DNA from: a virus
Direction: 5' to 3' (one strand)
DNA length: 64,000 nt
Virus record (IMG/VR): IMGVR_UViG_3300020578_000034
Coordinates: 1-64,000 of that record
Shown: positions 1 through 8,435 of the stretch, in pieces
How positions within the stretch are numbered: the first letter of the stretch is position 1
How the letters are laid out: each line of letters starts with the position of its first letter
Program-made: the position numbers and the translations under genes
Notes under the pieces: model-generated
Seen by the model: the letters and a program-made list of their open reading frames with translations, nothing else
The model's database searches: none
What the model was told of the DNA's origin: nothing

Positions 1-93
1 GTTGTTCGGCGGCGTCGTGGACGGGATGGCGCCCCTCATCACGACGACCTTCGTCGTCGCCGTCAGTCTTTCCCTGCGTCCTATGAGCGCCAT
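1..93 (-). CDS. Partial gene after the tape measure gene, probably baseplate or tail
   Basis: An ATG at 93-91 opens a reading frame that runs off the left edge; 31 residues are visible, starting MALIGRRERL. The start lies directly after the TAA stop of the tape measure gene (94-96), so the two are probably translated in series. Genes downstream of the tape measure gene in contractile phages usually encode tail hub, LysM/spike or baseplate proteins, so that is the likely class. The visible residues show no recognisable motif and the assignment rests on position alone. Confidence 0.55.
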   Translation of the reverse strand, partial: MALIGRRERLTATTKVVVMRGAIPSTTPPNN

Positions 94-3000
94 TTAGGTT
101 CTCTCCCTGTAGGCGCGTTGCTGCTGCTCGAGCGCGGCCACGACCTGGCGGGCGATGGCGGTCTCCGACTGGCCCGGTGCCCCGTACACGTTCAGGGTGA
201 CGTTCTGGTTCATGGTCCCGGCCGCCCCGGCGACGAGGCTCGACCGCGGGGTTCTGGTGTTGCCGATCGGCGGGACGACGTGCAGGTGCCTGCTGCCGGC
301 CCAGCCGTGGAACTCGGCGAAGCCCCCGGCGTTCGAGATCATCTTCTGGTACTGGCCGAGGTTGTCCCCGGTCAGGTCGTAGGCCCTCCCGGCGGCGTGG
401 TCGGAGCTCATGGACCCGAGGTTGTCGAAACGGAGCGCACTGGTGACGGTCCGCTTCCCCGTCAGCAAGGAGTTGAATTTTGCGTGGGCCGCCATCGTTC
501 CCCTCAGCGCCCTCGAGGTCGGGGTGTCCCCGACCCGACCCCTGCGGGGGGATCTGGTGTCCATTGCAATCAATTGCAGCGTGTTTCCCGTTGCCTGCCA
601 CTTGTAGTTCTTCATGTCGCCCCACCACTGCGGGGCTTCGCCCTCGAAGATTTCCGGCTTGTTGTCGAAGGCCGTCGTGATCGCGTTGGCTATCTCATTC
701 GCGAAACTCCTCTCGGCTTCGGTCGTGAATCCGACATCGCCGGCTATCTCGTAGACCTTGGAGGTCTCCGTGGCGAAAATCCCTTCGTCCAGCCGATCGG
801 CACCAGTGCCAAGACCGGTCGGCTTCATAATTGCGGCTGCCAGCGCCTGTCCGGCTGGGCCAATGCTCGACAGCTTGTCCAGATTGAGATTTCCGCCCTT
901 GTCCAGTAATTGCCCTGTTGTGACGAAATTGAGGAGGTTCGTCTTGGCCTGGTCGCCAATGTTTTCGTCCCCGAAGACGCCGCTGAGAAGACCCTTGAGC
1001 CTGTCGGCCGCTCCGACGTTCTTGAACACGAACCCTTGCTCGGCCATGCCCCCCATAATCTGTTGCATGCCGAGGCCCGAGATTTGCGATAGTTGCGTTT
1101 CGTACGCCGTTTGGGCCTCTGTCTGACCCTCGTTGGCGAACGCACCGAGCAGACCCGCGTCCATCTTTCCGAAAGCTCCCAGATTTCCCTGAGCGAAATC
1201 TCTGGTCGCCGAGAGGACGGCGAACGGGTTGTCCGGATTGTCCCTTGACGTCGTGGAGACGAGCAGCCTGGCGTAATCCCTGAAGTCGTCCATCGTGGCC
1301 GTTCCGCCCAGGCCCATCAGCCTCTCCTTGCTGGCAGTGAACGCCTGAACTTCCGCTCGCCTCTTGATCGATTCGTCGAACACGTTCAGCGACGCCGTGC
1401 CGATGTCCCTGATCGCCACTTTCATCTCGTCGACGGTCTTGCGAGTGGCGAGGCCAAGCGCCCCGATCTGCTCGGTCAGCGACTTGGTCGGGTCGCCCAG
1501 GTTCACGTCCATCTTGGAGCCGAGCTCCATGATCTCCCTCTCGGTCTTCCCGGTCATCTTGGCGAGGTGCTGGACCACGAAATTGCCGCGTTTCATCATG
1601 ATGTCGGCGACCTCGAATCTCCCGAGACCCTCGCTGGGGAGGAACAGCTCGCCCCTCGCGGTTTTGCCCCTCGTCCCGCCCTCCGTGCCGCGCGCGAAGA
1701 AGTCCTCGGCCCTTCGTATCTTGGTGTTGGCGACCTTTTCGCCCGCCGAGTTGATCGTGAATCCGAGATTTTCCTCCTGGAACCCCGTCACAAAGGCGTC
1801 AAAACTGTCCATCGCCCCGGTATCGCCACCCCTTGCCTGCTTCAGATACTCCTGCATCTTCTTGTAATCCGACTTCAACATCACGCCGGTGTTCTTCATT
1901 CCCTCGAGAATTTGGGATCTGGTGGCGTTCAGGTCCAGGTTCATTTGGTAGGCGGAGCCGGGTTGGTTGTACATACCCTTTATTTTTTGTTGGCCCGCGA
2001 CGAGGGTTCCTATGCCCATTTCACCGACCCTCTTCTGGTGCTTGTCGATCTGGCTGATCCCTCTCTGGAAGCTGCTACCACCCTTGGTCTGGACCAACCT
2101 GCCCGTTTTCGGGTCCACCCTCGCGCCGACCATGGCCGCGACGATCTGACCGCTCATTCTTTCGCCGATGCCGGCACCGATCTTTCTGGCCTCCTTCTCG
2201 CGGTTGCCCTGCGCCCTGAAGAAGCCGGCTATGCCACCGACCAGCGCGGAGCCACCGATGATCGCGGCCTTGGCGAGCGGACCGGCAGGTCCAAGGACGG
2301 GGGCGAGCGCGTCGCTGATCGTCTTTCCGACTGCGGCGCCGGCGAGCGCCCCGCCCATTGCGGACTTGGAGGAGCTGGTCGATTTCATCAGCGTCAGACC
2401 GGCGGCGATTCCCATTCCTCGGGCTCCGAACATCGCCCCCACTCCGAGGGCGTTGTTGGCCGCCGACTGCATGTCCTTGTCGCCGATTTTGCTCGTCACC
2501 CCCGTGGAAAGGAGCATGCCGCCCATCAACCCCATCATCGGGTTGAACGTTTTGCGCATGCTCGCCTGGGCGGCCTCGCCCGTGCCCTTGAACATGGCGC
2601 CGGTGCGACCCTTGAACTGCTCCCTCGCGAACGCCCGTTCCGCCGCCCTTTTGTTCTTTAATTCGCCGGTTTCCTTGTCGACGTACTTTCCCTGGCCCTG
2701 CCTGTCCTTCTCGATGAATTCGTTGAAAGCCGTCAACCTCGCCTTCTGCAGGTCGGTGGCTTGAAAGGCAGCCAAATGTCCCAACCCCATGGCGGCGCCC
2801 CCAGCGGCTAGTCGCGCCTGATCCAAATCGCGCGCCATCGTCTTGCCGCTGAGGGTCTTGAAAATTCCCTCCCTCTGGACGGAAGCCGTGCTCACGCCGT
2901 CGAAGGACCCCTGTACGGTGCCACCACGCAGGAACTCCCTGAGGGTGCCCTTCCCGTACATGAGGTCCCTCTGGGCGTTCCGCATTTTCATGTGCTGCTC

Positions 3001-5262
3001 GACGATGGGGGTCTGTGCCGCCGCAATAATCTTGGCTTGCTTGTCCGCGGAGAGCATCGCGAACCCCGCCGCACCGCCCCTGGCGTAGGTGTTTCGGGCA
3101 TTTTGTTCGGCTGCATCCAAGCTTCTCTTCAGCTGCACCGAGTTGAGGTCCCCACGACCCCCAACGTTGAATGCCCGATGGTCTGTCATGTAGGCTCGGT
3201 AAGCTTTCGCGTCGGCGAAACCGGTCCTCTCGAAGCCGTTTCTCGAGAACGTCATCACGTTTTTCCCGAGGCCCATCATCTCCGCACCCTTGACCAAGGT
3301 TCTGTCGCGAGGGAATACGCCCGGGTCGTGGTACGACCTTCCCGCGTCCTTCATGTTCTGGACGTAGGCCACGTTGGCCGCGACCTCGGCGGGGGTCAGC
3401 CTCATGGTGGCGGCGTTACCCGAGTACCTTGACCTCGAGAACATCGCCGGGATGCCGCCGAAAATGCTCCGTGGGGAATTGCGCGCCCCGTAGACCGATG
3501 CCTGGTTCGTCAGGTCCTTGACCGTTCCGCCGCCGCGCCTGCGCATCCTGTAGGCCGTCCTGCTTCCCTTGAACCCGCCGAACAGCAGGCCGAGGGTGAA
3601 TAGCGAGCCGATGCCCGGTCCGAGACCGCCTCCGACCGTTCCGCTGGGTCCGCCGCCGGATCCGCCCATGCCGAGGAACCCCTCGCCGCCCCCCAGTTTG
3701 AACGTTCCGATTCCCCTCACGAGTGACGCCATCCCGTTGATCAGTTTGGTGAGGATGTTCACGATCGAGGTGAGCACGGGCAGCGCCTCGGTGAACGCCA
3801 CCTTGAGCGCGCCGAACCAGTCGCCGATTGCGAATATCAGGTTCTCCAGCGCGCTCCCCCAGGCCTTGAACTGCTCCTCGTTGTCCTCGGCGAGGTAGCC
3901 GAGGGACTCGGCGTTCCTGCCGAAGATCCTGAAAATGGCGAGCAGCGGGCCCTTGAAGGTCTCGCTGATTATGCGCGACCCCTCGCGGAACTTCTCGAGC
4001 GAGTTCTTGAACTGGTTGAACGACTTCATGAACGACGCCGACGTCCTCTTGAACCACTCCGAGGCTCCGAACAGCATCGGCAGGTACTTCCTGACGAGGG
4101 TGACGGAGAATTTCTCGAGCGCGTTGCCTATCGTCGTTATCGCCGGGAACAGCTTGTTCTTGCCGAAATAGGTGAACTCCGGCGCCAGCCTCGCCAGCAC
4201 GTTGCGCACGTTCTTGAATAGACCGTCGAGCACCTCGCGGGTGTCGTTGAGGAACTGTTCTCCGAAGTCGGCCATGTCCGTCGCGAGGGCGACGGTTATC
4301 TGCTTGAACTGCGCGACGAGTGTCCCCTTCATCGACCCGAACTCGCCGCTGACGCCCGCCTGCTGGGCGAGCTTGCCGCTCGCCATGGACGCCATGATGC
4401 TCGCCGCGTCCTTGCCCTTCGACTTCTTTATCGCCTCCGCGAACTCCTTGCTGACCCCCGACGCCGCCGTGCTCGCCTTGCCGGTGACCTTGCCCTCCTT
4501 CTGCAGTATCGCGACGAAGTTCGCCATCGCCTGGAACGACTTGCCCTGGTCCTGCGACCTGGCGGTGAAGTCCATGGCGCCGGACAGCGCCTTGGTCTGC
4601 GCCCCGGTGACCCTGCCCTGCTGGGACATCGCCTTGTACGCCTGCGTCAGGTTCGTGACGCCCATCGTCGCGAGGTTGGTGTCGGTGTACAGTCCCCTCA
4701 TCGCGGCCGCCGCCGCCCCGGTCGCCGAGCCGTAGACGTTGGCGCCCTTGTACTGCCATGCCGAAGCCGCGGCGTTGAACTCCCTGAACGCCGCCACCGC
4801 AGTCGTCGCGGCCACGGCCACCGTGGCCAGCGCGGCTCCGACGGCTCCGAGGGTGAGGTTGTACCCCTTGGCCACTATCTGGCCCGTCTTGAACAGCAGG
4901 TTGACCGACGCGAGCGTCGCCGCCGTTATCACGAACTCGGCGGCGAGGGCGATCAATTGGAAGAAGAGCAGTCTCGCCGCCTTCTTGAAAAAACCCATCA
5001 CCCTCGCGCCCGCGGTAAGGTTCTTCTGGAGTCTCTTGCCGGAGTTGTCCAGCGCCGAGAATCTCTTCCTCATCGCGGCCATCGGCTCGTCGGCTTCCCT
5101 GGCCGTCCTCGACATCCGCCTCGTCGATTCCCTGAACCTGTCGCCGGATTCGCTCGCGCGATCGGCAGCCTCGGAGAACGCCTGTATCTCGGCGAGGACC
5201 TGCGCCATGTCGCGGCGGTTCGCCTCGAAATCTATGCGTATTGTGACTATTTCGTCGGGCAA
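94..5262 (-). CDS. Tape measure protein with C-terminal M15-type peptidase domain
   Basis: This 1722-residue protein is predicted to set tail length and to act during DNA entry. It lies right after the tail chaperone gene, its normal place. The N-terminal 90 residues are charged and helical. A hydrophobic block at about 88-160 and several Ala/Gly-rich hydrophobic stretches at about 900-1010 fit membrane insertion. The C-terminal 130 residues carry a metallopeptidase M15 (D-Ala-D-Ala carboxypeptidase/VanY-type) signature: His1622 in SDHAAGRAYD, Asp1629, and His1659-Leu-His1661 in SRHLHV, i.e. the H-x6-D and H-x-H zinc ligands. This domain would cut peptidoglycan stems during penetration. The start is a TTG at 5262 preceded by GGGAG six bases upstream. 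No ATG fits, and an in-frame TAG lies at 5293-5295. The tape measure role is firm from size and position; the peptidase role is from motif. Confidence 0.9.
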   Translation of the reverse strand: MPDEIVTIRIDFEANRRDMAQVLAEIQAFSEAADRASESGDRFRESTRRMSRTAREADEPMAAMRKRFSALDNSGKRLQKNLTAGARVMGFFKKAARLLFFQLIALAAEFVITAATLASVNLLFKTGQIVAKGYNLTLGAVGAALATVAVAATTAVAAFREFNAAASAWQYKGANVYGSATGAAAAAMRGLYTDTNLATMGVTNLTQAYKAMSQQGRVTGAQTKALSGAMDFTARSQDQGKSFQAMANFVAILQKEGKVTGKASTAASGVSKEFAEAIKKSKGKDAASIMASMASGKLAQQAGVSGEFGSMKGTLVAQFKQITVALATDMADFGEQFLNDTREVLDGLFKNVRNVLARLAPEFTYFGKNKLFPAITTIGNALEKFSVTLVRKYLPMLFGASEWFKRTSASFMKSFNQFKNSLEKFREGSRIISETFKGPLLAIFRIFGRNAESLGYLAEDNEEQFKAWGSALENLIFAIGDWFGALKVAFTEALPVLTSIVNILTKLINGMASLVRGIGTFKLGGGEGFLGMGGSGGGPSGTVGGGLGPGIGSLFTLGLLFGGFKGSRTAYRMRRRGGGTVKDLTNQASVYGARNSPRSIFGGIPAMFSRSRYSGNAATMRLTPAEVAANVAYVQNMKDAGRSYHDPGVFPRDRTLVKGAEMMGLGKNVMTFSRNGFERTGFADAKAYRAYMTDHRAFNVGGRGDLNSVQLKRSLDAAEQNARNTYARGGAAGFAMLSADKQAKIIAAAQTPIVEQHMKMRNAQRDLMYGKGTLREFLRGGTVQGSFDGVSTASVQREGIFKTLSGKTMARDLDQARLAAGGAAMGLGHLAAFQATDLQKARLTAFNEFIEKDRQGQGKYVDKETGELKNKRAAERAFAREQFKGRTGAMFKGTGEAAQASMRKTFNPMMGLMGGMLLSTGVTSKIGDKDMQSAANNALGVGAMFGARGMGIAAGLTLMKSTSSSKSAMGGALAGAAVGKTISDALAPVLGPAGPLAKAAIIGGSALVGGIAGFFRAQGNREKEARKIGAGIGERMSGQIVAAMVGARVDPKTGRLVQTKGGSSFQRGISQIDKHQKRVGEMGIGTLVAGQQKIKGMYNQPGSAYQMNLDLNATRSQILEGMKNTGVMLKSDYKKMQEYLKQARGGDTGAMDSFDAFVTGFQEENLGFTINSAGEKVANTKIRRAEDFFARGTEGGTRGKTARGELFLPSEGLGRFEVADIMMKRGNFVVQHLAKMTGKTEREIMELGSKMDVNLGDPTKSLTEQIGALGLATRKTVDEMKVAIRDIGTASLNVFDESIKRRAEVQAFTASKERLMGLGGTATMDDFRDYARLLVSTTSRDNPDNPFAVLSATRDFAQGNLGAFGKMDAGLLGAFANEGQTEAQTAYETQLSQISGLGMQQIMGGMAEQGFVFKNVGAADRLKGLLSGVFGDENIGDQAKTNLLNFVTTGQLLDKGGNLNLDKLSSIGPAGQALAAAIMKPTGLGTGADRLDEGIFATETSKVYEIAGDVGFTTEAERSFANEIANAITTAFDNKPEIFEGEAPQWWGDMKNYKWQATGNTLQLIAMDTRSPRRGRVGDTPTSRALRGTMAAHAKFNSLLTGKRTVTSALRFDNLGSMSSDHAAGRAYDLTGDNLGQYQKMISNAGGFAEFHGWAGSRHLHVVPPIGNTRTPRSSLVAGAAGTMNQNVTLNVYGAPGQSETAIARQVVAALEQQQRAYRERT

Positions 5263-5292
5263 GATCGGCTCCCAGCAATCGGGCTTCCCGGA

Positions 5293-5969
5293 CTAGCCAG
5301 AGTTATCCGCTTCTTTTCGTTCCCTCTCGCGGTCCGCAGATATAACTTTAGCACAGGCGTATCTGACCAGCCACTCGTGCAGCGGGGAGTCAAGCAACCT
5401 GACGGGGTCCGTACCCCATAGCTCCCCTAATCGAGCGGCGGCTACGACGCGGTTGTCTTCCGACAACTCCTCGATTAGTTCTTCGTAGGGTTTTCCGTTG
5501 ACTCAGCCTGGATCGTGTCGCCGAAACCGCAGGCGTCGATGATCGCCAGCGCGGCGGCCTCGACGTGCGCGTCGATGCCGAAGAATTTCTGCACGCAGTC
5601 CGGGATCGCCTTGTCGGTGCCCGTCATCTCCAGGATCGGCTTGGATGCGAACCCGACCGGCCACGAGTCGTCGAGGACCTCCTCGCCCTGCAGGAAGACG
5701 CCCTTGGTCGAGTGGGCGACGACGGTGCAGGCGAACTTGGTCGCGTCGAGACCCTTCTGTGTCTCGCTGCCGCACTGCTTCTGCCAGTTGCGGATCTGGG
5801 CTTGCGTTAGGTTCGGGCTGACGAGCAGCTTGACGCCGGGTCGCTCGGGGACCTCGATGTACACCCTCGGTCTCTCCACCTTCTTGGCAATGACGGCCTT
5901 GAGCTGGTCGAGCAGGGTTGGTTCTTGAGCGTTTGTTGGTTGCATGTTTGCTGGTGTGATTTCGTCCAT
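5293..5969 (-). CDS. Tail assembly chaperone, -1 frameshift product (gpGT-like)
   Basis: Ribosomes that slip back one base at AAACCCT (5493-5487) leave the frame of the 164-residue protein and read on for about 64 more residues, through Y-E-E-L-I-E-E-L-S-E to the TAG at 5295-5293. I checked every codon of the extension and it has no stop. It is rich in Glu and Arg near the end. Without this product, the 200 bases between the short chaperone and the tape measure gene would be empty in an otherwise tightly packed operon. In lambda and many other phages the G and GT products are needed in a fixed ratio, with GT bridging tape measure and tube proteins. The sequence evidence is strong; protein-level proof is absent. 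Confidence 0.85.
5427..5493 (-). promoter_or_regulatory. Programmed -1 ribosomal frameshift site with stimulatory hairpin
   Basis: The slippery heptamer AAACCCT (5493-5487) sits in the zero frame as A-AAC-CCT, the ideal X-XXY-YYZ arrangement. Eight bases later a perfect 9-bp stem begins: CTAATCGAG (5478-5470) pairs with CTCGATTAG (5435-5427). Inside its loop is a second perfect 6-bp hairpin, GTTGTC/GACAAC, closed by a GGAA (GNRA) tetraloop (5467-5452). The zero-frame stop codon is buried in the first stem. Heptamer, spacer length and stem together match known -1 frameshift signals. Confidence 0.88.
5475..5969 (-). CDS. Tail assembly chaperone, short product (gpG-like)
   Basis: A 164-residue protein lying between the tube gene and the tape measure gene, the invariant place of the tail assembly chaperone. 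The chaperone binds the tape measure protein and tail tube subunits before tail polymerisation and is absent from the virion. The sequence is soluble and mixed alpha/beta, without a catalytic motif. The reading frame ends in TAA at 5477-5475, but a canonical -1 slippery heptamer precedes the stop by 9 bases and a long open -1 frame follows, so a fraction of ribosomes should make a longer product (separate entry). Family assignment is from position and the frameshift signal, which is diagnostic of this gene pair (lambda G/GT type). Confidence 0.88.
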   Translation of the reverse strand: MDEITPANMQPTNAQEPTLLDQLKAVIAKKVERPRVYIEVPERPGVKLLVSPNLTQAQIRNWQKQCGSETQKGLDATKFACTVVAHSTKGVFLQGEEVLDDSWPVGFASKPILEMTGTDKAIPDCVQKFFGIDAHVEAAALAIIDACGFGDTIQAESTENPTKN

Positions 5970-5991
5970 GTTGGAAACCTAGCACGTCGCC

Positions 5992-6005
5992 GCGCCGCGT
6001 GGCGC
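5992..6005 (-). other. Short GC-rich hairpin between tube and chaperone genes
   Basis: GCGCC-GCGT-GGCGC forms a perfect 5-bp stem with a 4-base loop in the 59-base gap between the tube gene stop and the chaperone start. No T-run follows on the minus strand, so it is not a standard intrinsic terminator. It could be an RNA-processing or attenuation element that lowers chaperone expression relative to the abundant tube protein. Function is a guess. Confidence 0.35.
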
Positions 6006-6028
6006 AACCCCCTGTTACTGACCCGGGA

Positions 6029-6478
6029 TCAGGTGTACACCATCTCCGTCGGCTTGCCGTTGACCGAGAAGGTCATGGCGAAGGTCGCCGGGGCTCCCGA
6101 CGAGGCGTCCCCGTCCGGTTCGGTGAGACCGACGAGCAGACACTTGGTGTACTGCCTGTCGGGCTTGGCATCGGCGACGTCGCAGTTGGCGTAGTAGATG
6201 GTGATGTCGTAGATGGCCCTGCCCACGTGCTGCCTGAGGACGTTGAGCTGGGGCCTGTCCGCGTCGGAGTAGTGACGGGTTACCGTGACGTCGCCGACCT
6301 CGGACGGGGCGCAGAGCAGTTCCGGGAACTTCTCCCCGCCGACGTAGATCTTCTCCACCGCGGCCGTGATTTCGCCGCCAGAGACCTGGGCGAAGAACTC
6401 GCCCATGTCGGGGAAGGGTGACGGCGTGTTGCTCGGCTGGATCTTAGCCAGAATTTGCCGTTGGGTGTACTTTGCCAT
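6029..6478 (-). CDS. Tail tube protein (contractile tail)
   Basis: A 149-residue protein immediately downstream of the sheath gene, with the length expected of an inner tail tube subunit of contractile phages. It would polymerise in hexameric rings around the tape measure protein, inside the sheath. A very strong ribosome-binding site (GGAGG followed by a run of A) precedes the ATG, fitting a highly expressed structural gene. The sequence is rich in beta-prone segments (EITAAVEKIYVGGEKF, VTVTRHYSDAD) and has no membrane segment. Identification rests on order (sheath, tube, chaperone, tape measure) and length; I recognise no unique motif. Confidence 0.82.
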   Translation of the reverse strand: MAKYTQRQILAKIQPSNTPSPFPDMGEFFAQVSGGEITAAVEKIYVGGEKFPELLCAPSEVGDVTVTRHYSDADRPQLNVLRQHVGRAIYDITIYYANCDVADAKPDRQYTKCLLVGLTEPDGDASSGAPATFAMTFSVNGKPTEMVYT

Positions 6479-6493
6479 GTTTTTTTCCTCCGA

Positions 6494-7954
6494 TTAGGCC
6501 AGAGATGCGGTAAGGTTTGACTTGCTGATCTCGACCTCAATCGTTTCACCGAGCGACGAGACCCTCAATCCGACGCGAGCCTTGACCGTGCCGGTCGCCA
6601 GCTGTGTCACCGGGTTGAGTTGTTCGTTGACCGTCACCTTGTATCCAGGGTCGATCAATTTTCCGCTATCCGTGTAGCTCGGGTAGAGGGCTCCAGCCTG
6701 AGAAAGTGGCTCGAGGATTCCGACCAGCGTCGCCTTGACCTCCCCGAACAGCGTCCCCCTGCCGTCTATGACGCTGAAGACGAGCCGTTCGAGCCTTGCC
6801 TCCGCCTGCGAGATGACGTAGTTGACCAGTTCCTTGGCCGTGATGAACCTGTAGTTGTCCGTGTCCGAGGACGCGGACCTCGCTCCGTAGATCCTGATGT
6901 CTCCGTTGATGACCCTGATCGGGTTCACGTAACCGTCGTTCAGGGCGTTCGCGTCGGCGTTGGTGAGAGTCGCGAAGGTGCCCTTGGCGAAGTCGGCGTT
7001 CGTGGAGATGCCTGCGTAAGCCGTCCACGGACCTTTCTCGTTGTGCAGCTTGGCTCTCTTGCCGGCGACGTAACCCTCGCACGGGCTGGAGAGCATCAGG
7101 CCGTTCCTCTCGACCTTGATCCACGGGTAGTACCAGGCGGAGAACTCCGCGCCAGTGTGTCCGGCGAGGTCCCCGGCCGTATCGATCACGTCGTCGATGT
7201 CTTCGTCCCTGTCGAAGCCGAGGATAGCTATCCTCGAGTTCTCGGCGGCGTGCTCCATGAGCGCTTCCCACGTGTCCTCGCCGTAGACCCCGGGGGTGCA
7301 AACGGAGCCCGTGCCGAGCGTCCTCACGAAGTAGTCGAGCGCCGATGCCACCTGCGCGTCGGTCGGGGCCGCGCCGGCCAAGCCGCCCGAGAACGAAACA
7401 CTGGCCGCCACGGCTGGAATTCCCGTGCCGGCGCCGGCAGCAGCCGTCACGTACAGTGAGGCGACTTCGCTGTTGTTGATTTCCTCAACGGCGTCGGATT
7501 GGTTCGTGAGCACCGGGGTCGAGTAGACGACCACGTCGTCCAGGAGGATTCTGATCCTGAAGGTGGAGCCGGCCGTCGGTTGCGTCACCTCGGCCTTGAG
7601 CTGTGTGTTCGCCCATTCTCCCTCGCCAGATGCGGTGAGGGCGAGGACGGCCGCGGGCGTCGCGGCGGCGTTGTTCAAGTTTGCCGTCGCCGCGGCCGCG
7701 CCAGTGCCGATTGCCCTCGACACATAAGCCCTGGAGCCACCTTCCTCAAAGAAGGTCTGGAGGGTTTGGTGGACGTACCCCGTTGCGGTGTAACCGCCGT
7801 AGATGTCCTCGAATTCGGCGAGACTCTGGACGAGAAATGCCTTCCCCTCCGGTCCGCGGGTCGTTACCCCGGCGACGAATAGGGTGGATGTCGGCGAAAC
7901 GGTGAGTGACGACGGGCCGGTTACCACCGACGTCGATAAGACTATTCCAGGCAT
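6494..7954 (-). CDS. Tail sheath protein
   Basis: A 486-residue protein that looks like the contractile tail sheath, the protein that shortens to drive the tube into the host. The N-terminus is typical of the family: G-I-V-L-S-T at the start, then a segment of the type LFVAGVTTRGPEGKA and a F-E-D-I-Y-G-G-Y motif, followed by F-F-E-E-G-G-S-R-A-Y-V-S-R, the hallmark of the sheath N-terminal domain. The middle region is a variable, surface-exposed insertion, and the C-terminal half holds the conserved R-x-I-N-G-D and K-E-L-V-N-Y-V-I-type segments. The start has a GGAGG ribosome-binding site. This gene is the main evidence that the phage is a myovirus. Confidence 0.92.
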   Translation of the reverse strand: MPGIVLSTSVVTGPSSLTVSPTSTLFVAGVTTRGPEGKAFLVQSLAEFEDIYGGYTATGYVHQTLQTFFEEGGSRAYVSRAIGTGAAAATANLNNAAATPAAVLALTASGEGEWANTQLKAEVTQPTAGSTFRIRILLDDVVVYSTPVLTNQSDAVEEINNSEVASLYVTAAAGAGTGIPAVAASVSFSGGLAGAAPTDAQVASALDYFVRTLGTGSVCTPGVYGEDTWEALMEHAAENSRIAILGFDRDEDIDDVIDTAGDLAGHTGAEFSAWYYPWIKVERNGLMLSSPCEGYVAGKRAKLHNEKGPWTAYAGISTNADFAKGTFATLTNADANALNDGYVNPIRVINGDIRIYGARSASSDTDNYRFITAKELVNYVISQAEARLERLVFSVIDGRGTLFGEVKATLVGILEPLSQAGALYPSYTDSGKLIDPGYKVTVNEQLNPVTQLATGTVKARVGLRVSSLGETIEVEISKSNLTASLA

Positions 7955-8033
7955 TTACGATCCTCCGTTGTGGGGGTTTTGCTCAATAGGAATGATAGCA
8001 TTCCGACTGCTTTTCAAACTACACGTTTTTGAA
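7955..8033 (-). promoter_or_regulatory. Gap upstream of the sheath gene with a dyad, possible promoter or operator
   Basis: This 79-base AT-richer gap contains a perfect inverted repeat GGAATG-CTAT-CATTCC (8004-7989 on the minus strand). TATCAT within it could be a -10 hexamer and TTGAAA lies 14 bases upstream, a spacing that is too short for a good sigma-70 promoter. A regulated late promoter or an RNA hairpin protecting the sheath message are both possible. Confidence 0.35.
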
Positions 8034-8435
8034 TTAGTCATTTTTCTCGGTAGTCTCGTTGTGTTCGGGTGCGGTTTGCGGAGCTGGATCGGCGGGTTGC
8101 TCCTGCTGGGCGACCTCGCTGGTCTCAGAATCCGCGCGGGCAGCAGTATCCCCTGCCGAAGCTTTGTCTTTTGGGTCGGCCTTCTTTTTCTGCTTCTTCT
8201 CGGCCTGCTCTGATTTGATACCTCCGTCCAGGACGGCCACGTTGCCCCTGGACACGGCCCTCTCGAGCGCCTTGGAGTTTTTCTGGACGTACGCCTGCTC
8301 CCCGGGGTTGAGCCGGTGCCCGTCATCGGTGACTCTGACCGTGATCGAAGTGACGTTGCGAACCACCACGTGTGACGATGGAATGTCTGTCTGGTCTGGG
8401 CCGTCTGATCCTGAGATCAAGATGAATTTTTCCAT
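8034..8435 (-). CDS. Small structural-region protein with charged disordered tail
   Basis: A 133-residue protein of unknown function between the tail-terminator candidate and the sheath. Residues 1-75 are compact and contain a segment that could form a small beta domain (VVVRNVTSITVRVTDDGHRL). Residues 76-133 are low-complexity, rich in Lys, Glu, Ala, Gln and Pro and probably disordered. The ATG directly abuts the stop of the upstream gene and has a GGAGG ribosome-binding site, so it belongs to the neck/tail operon. Small proteins at this position in myoviruses can be neck or tail-completion factors, but I cannot assign it. Confidence 0.6.
   Translation of the reverse strand: MEKFILISGSDGPDQTDIPSSHVVVRNVTSITVRVTDDGHRLNPGEQAYVQKNSKALERAVSRGNVAVLDGGIKSEQAEKKQKKKADPKDKASAGDTAARADSETSEVAQQEQPADPAPQTAPEHNETTEKND

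Noticed and set aside
3416-5278. 620-codon frame overlapping the start of the tape measure gene
   Set aside because: It is an Arg/Gly-rich shadow in another frame of the same strand. The tape measure frame has the expected hydrophobic and helical segments.
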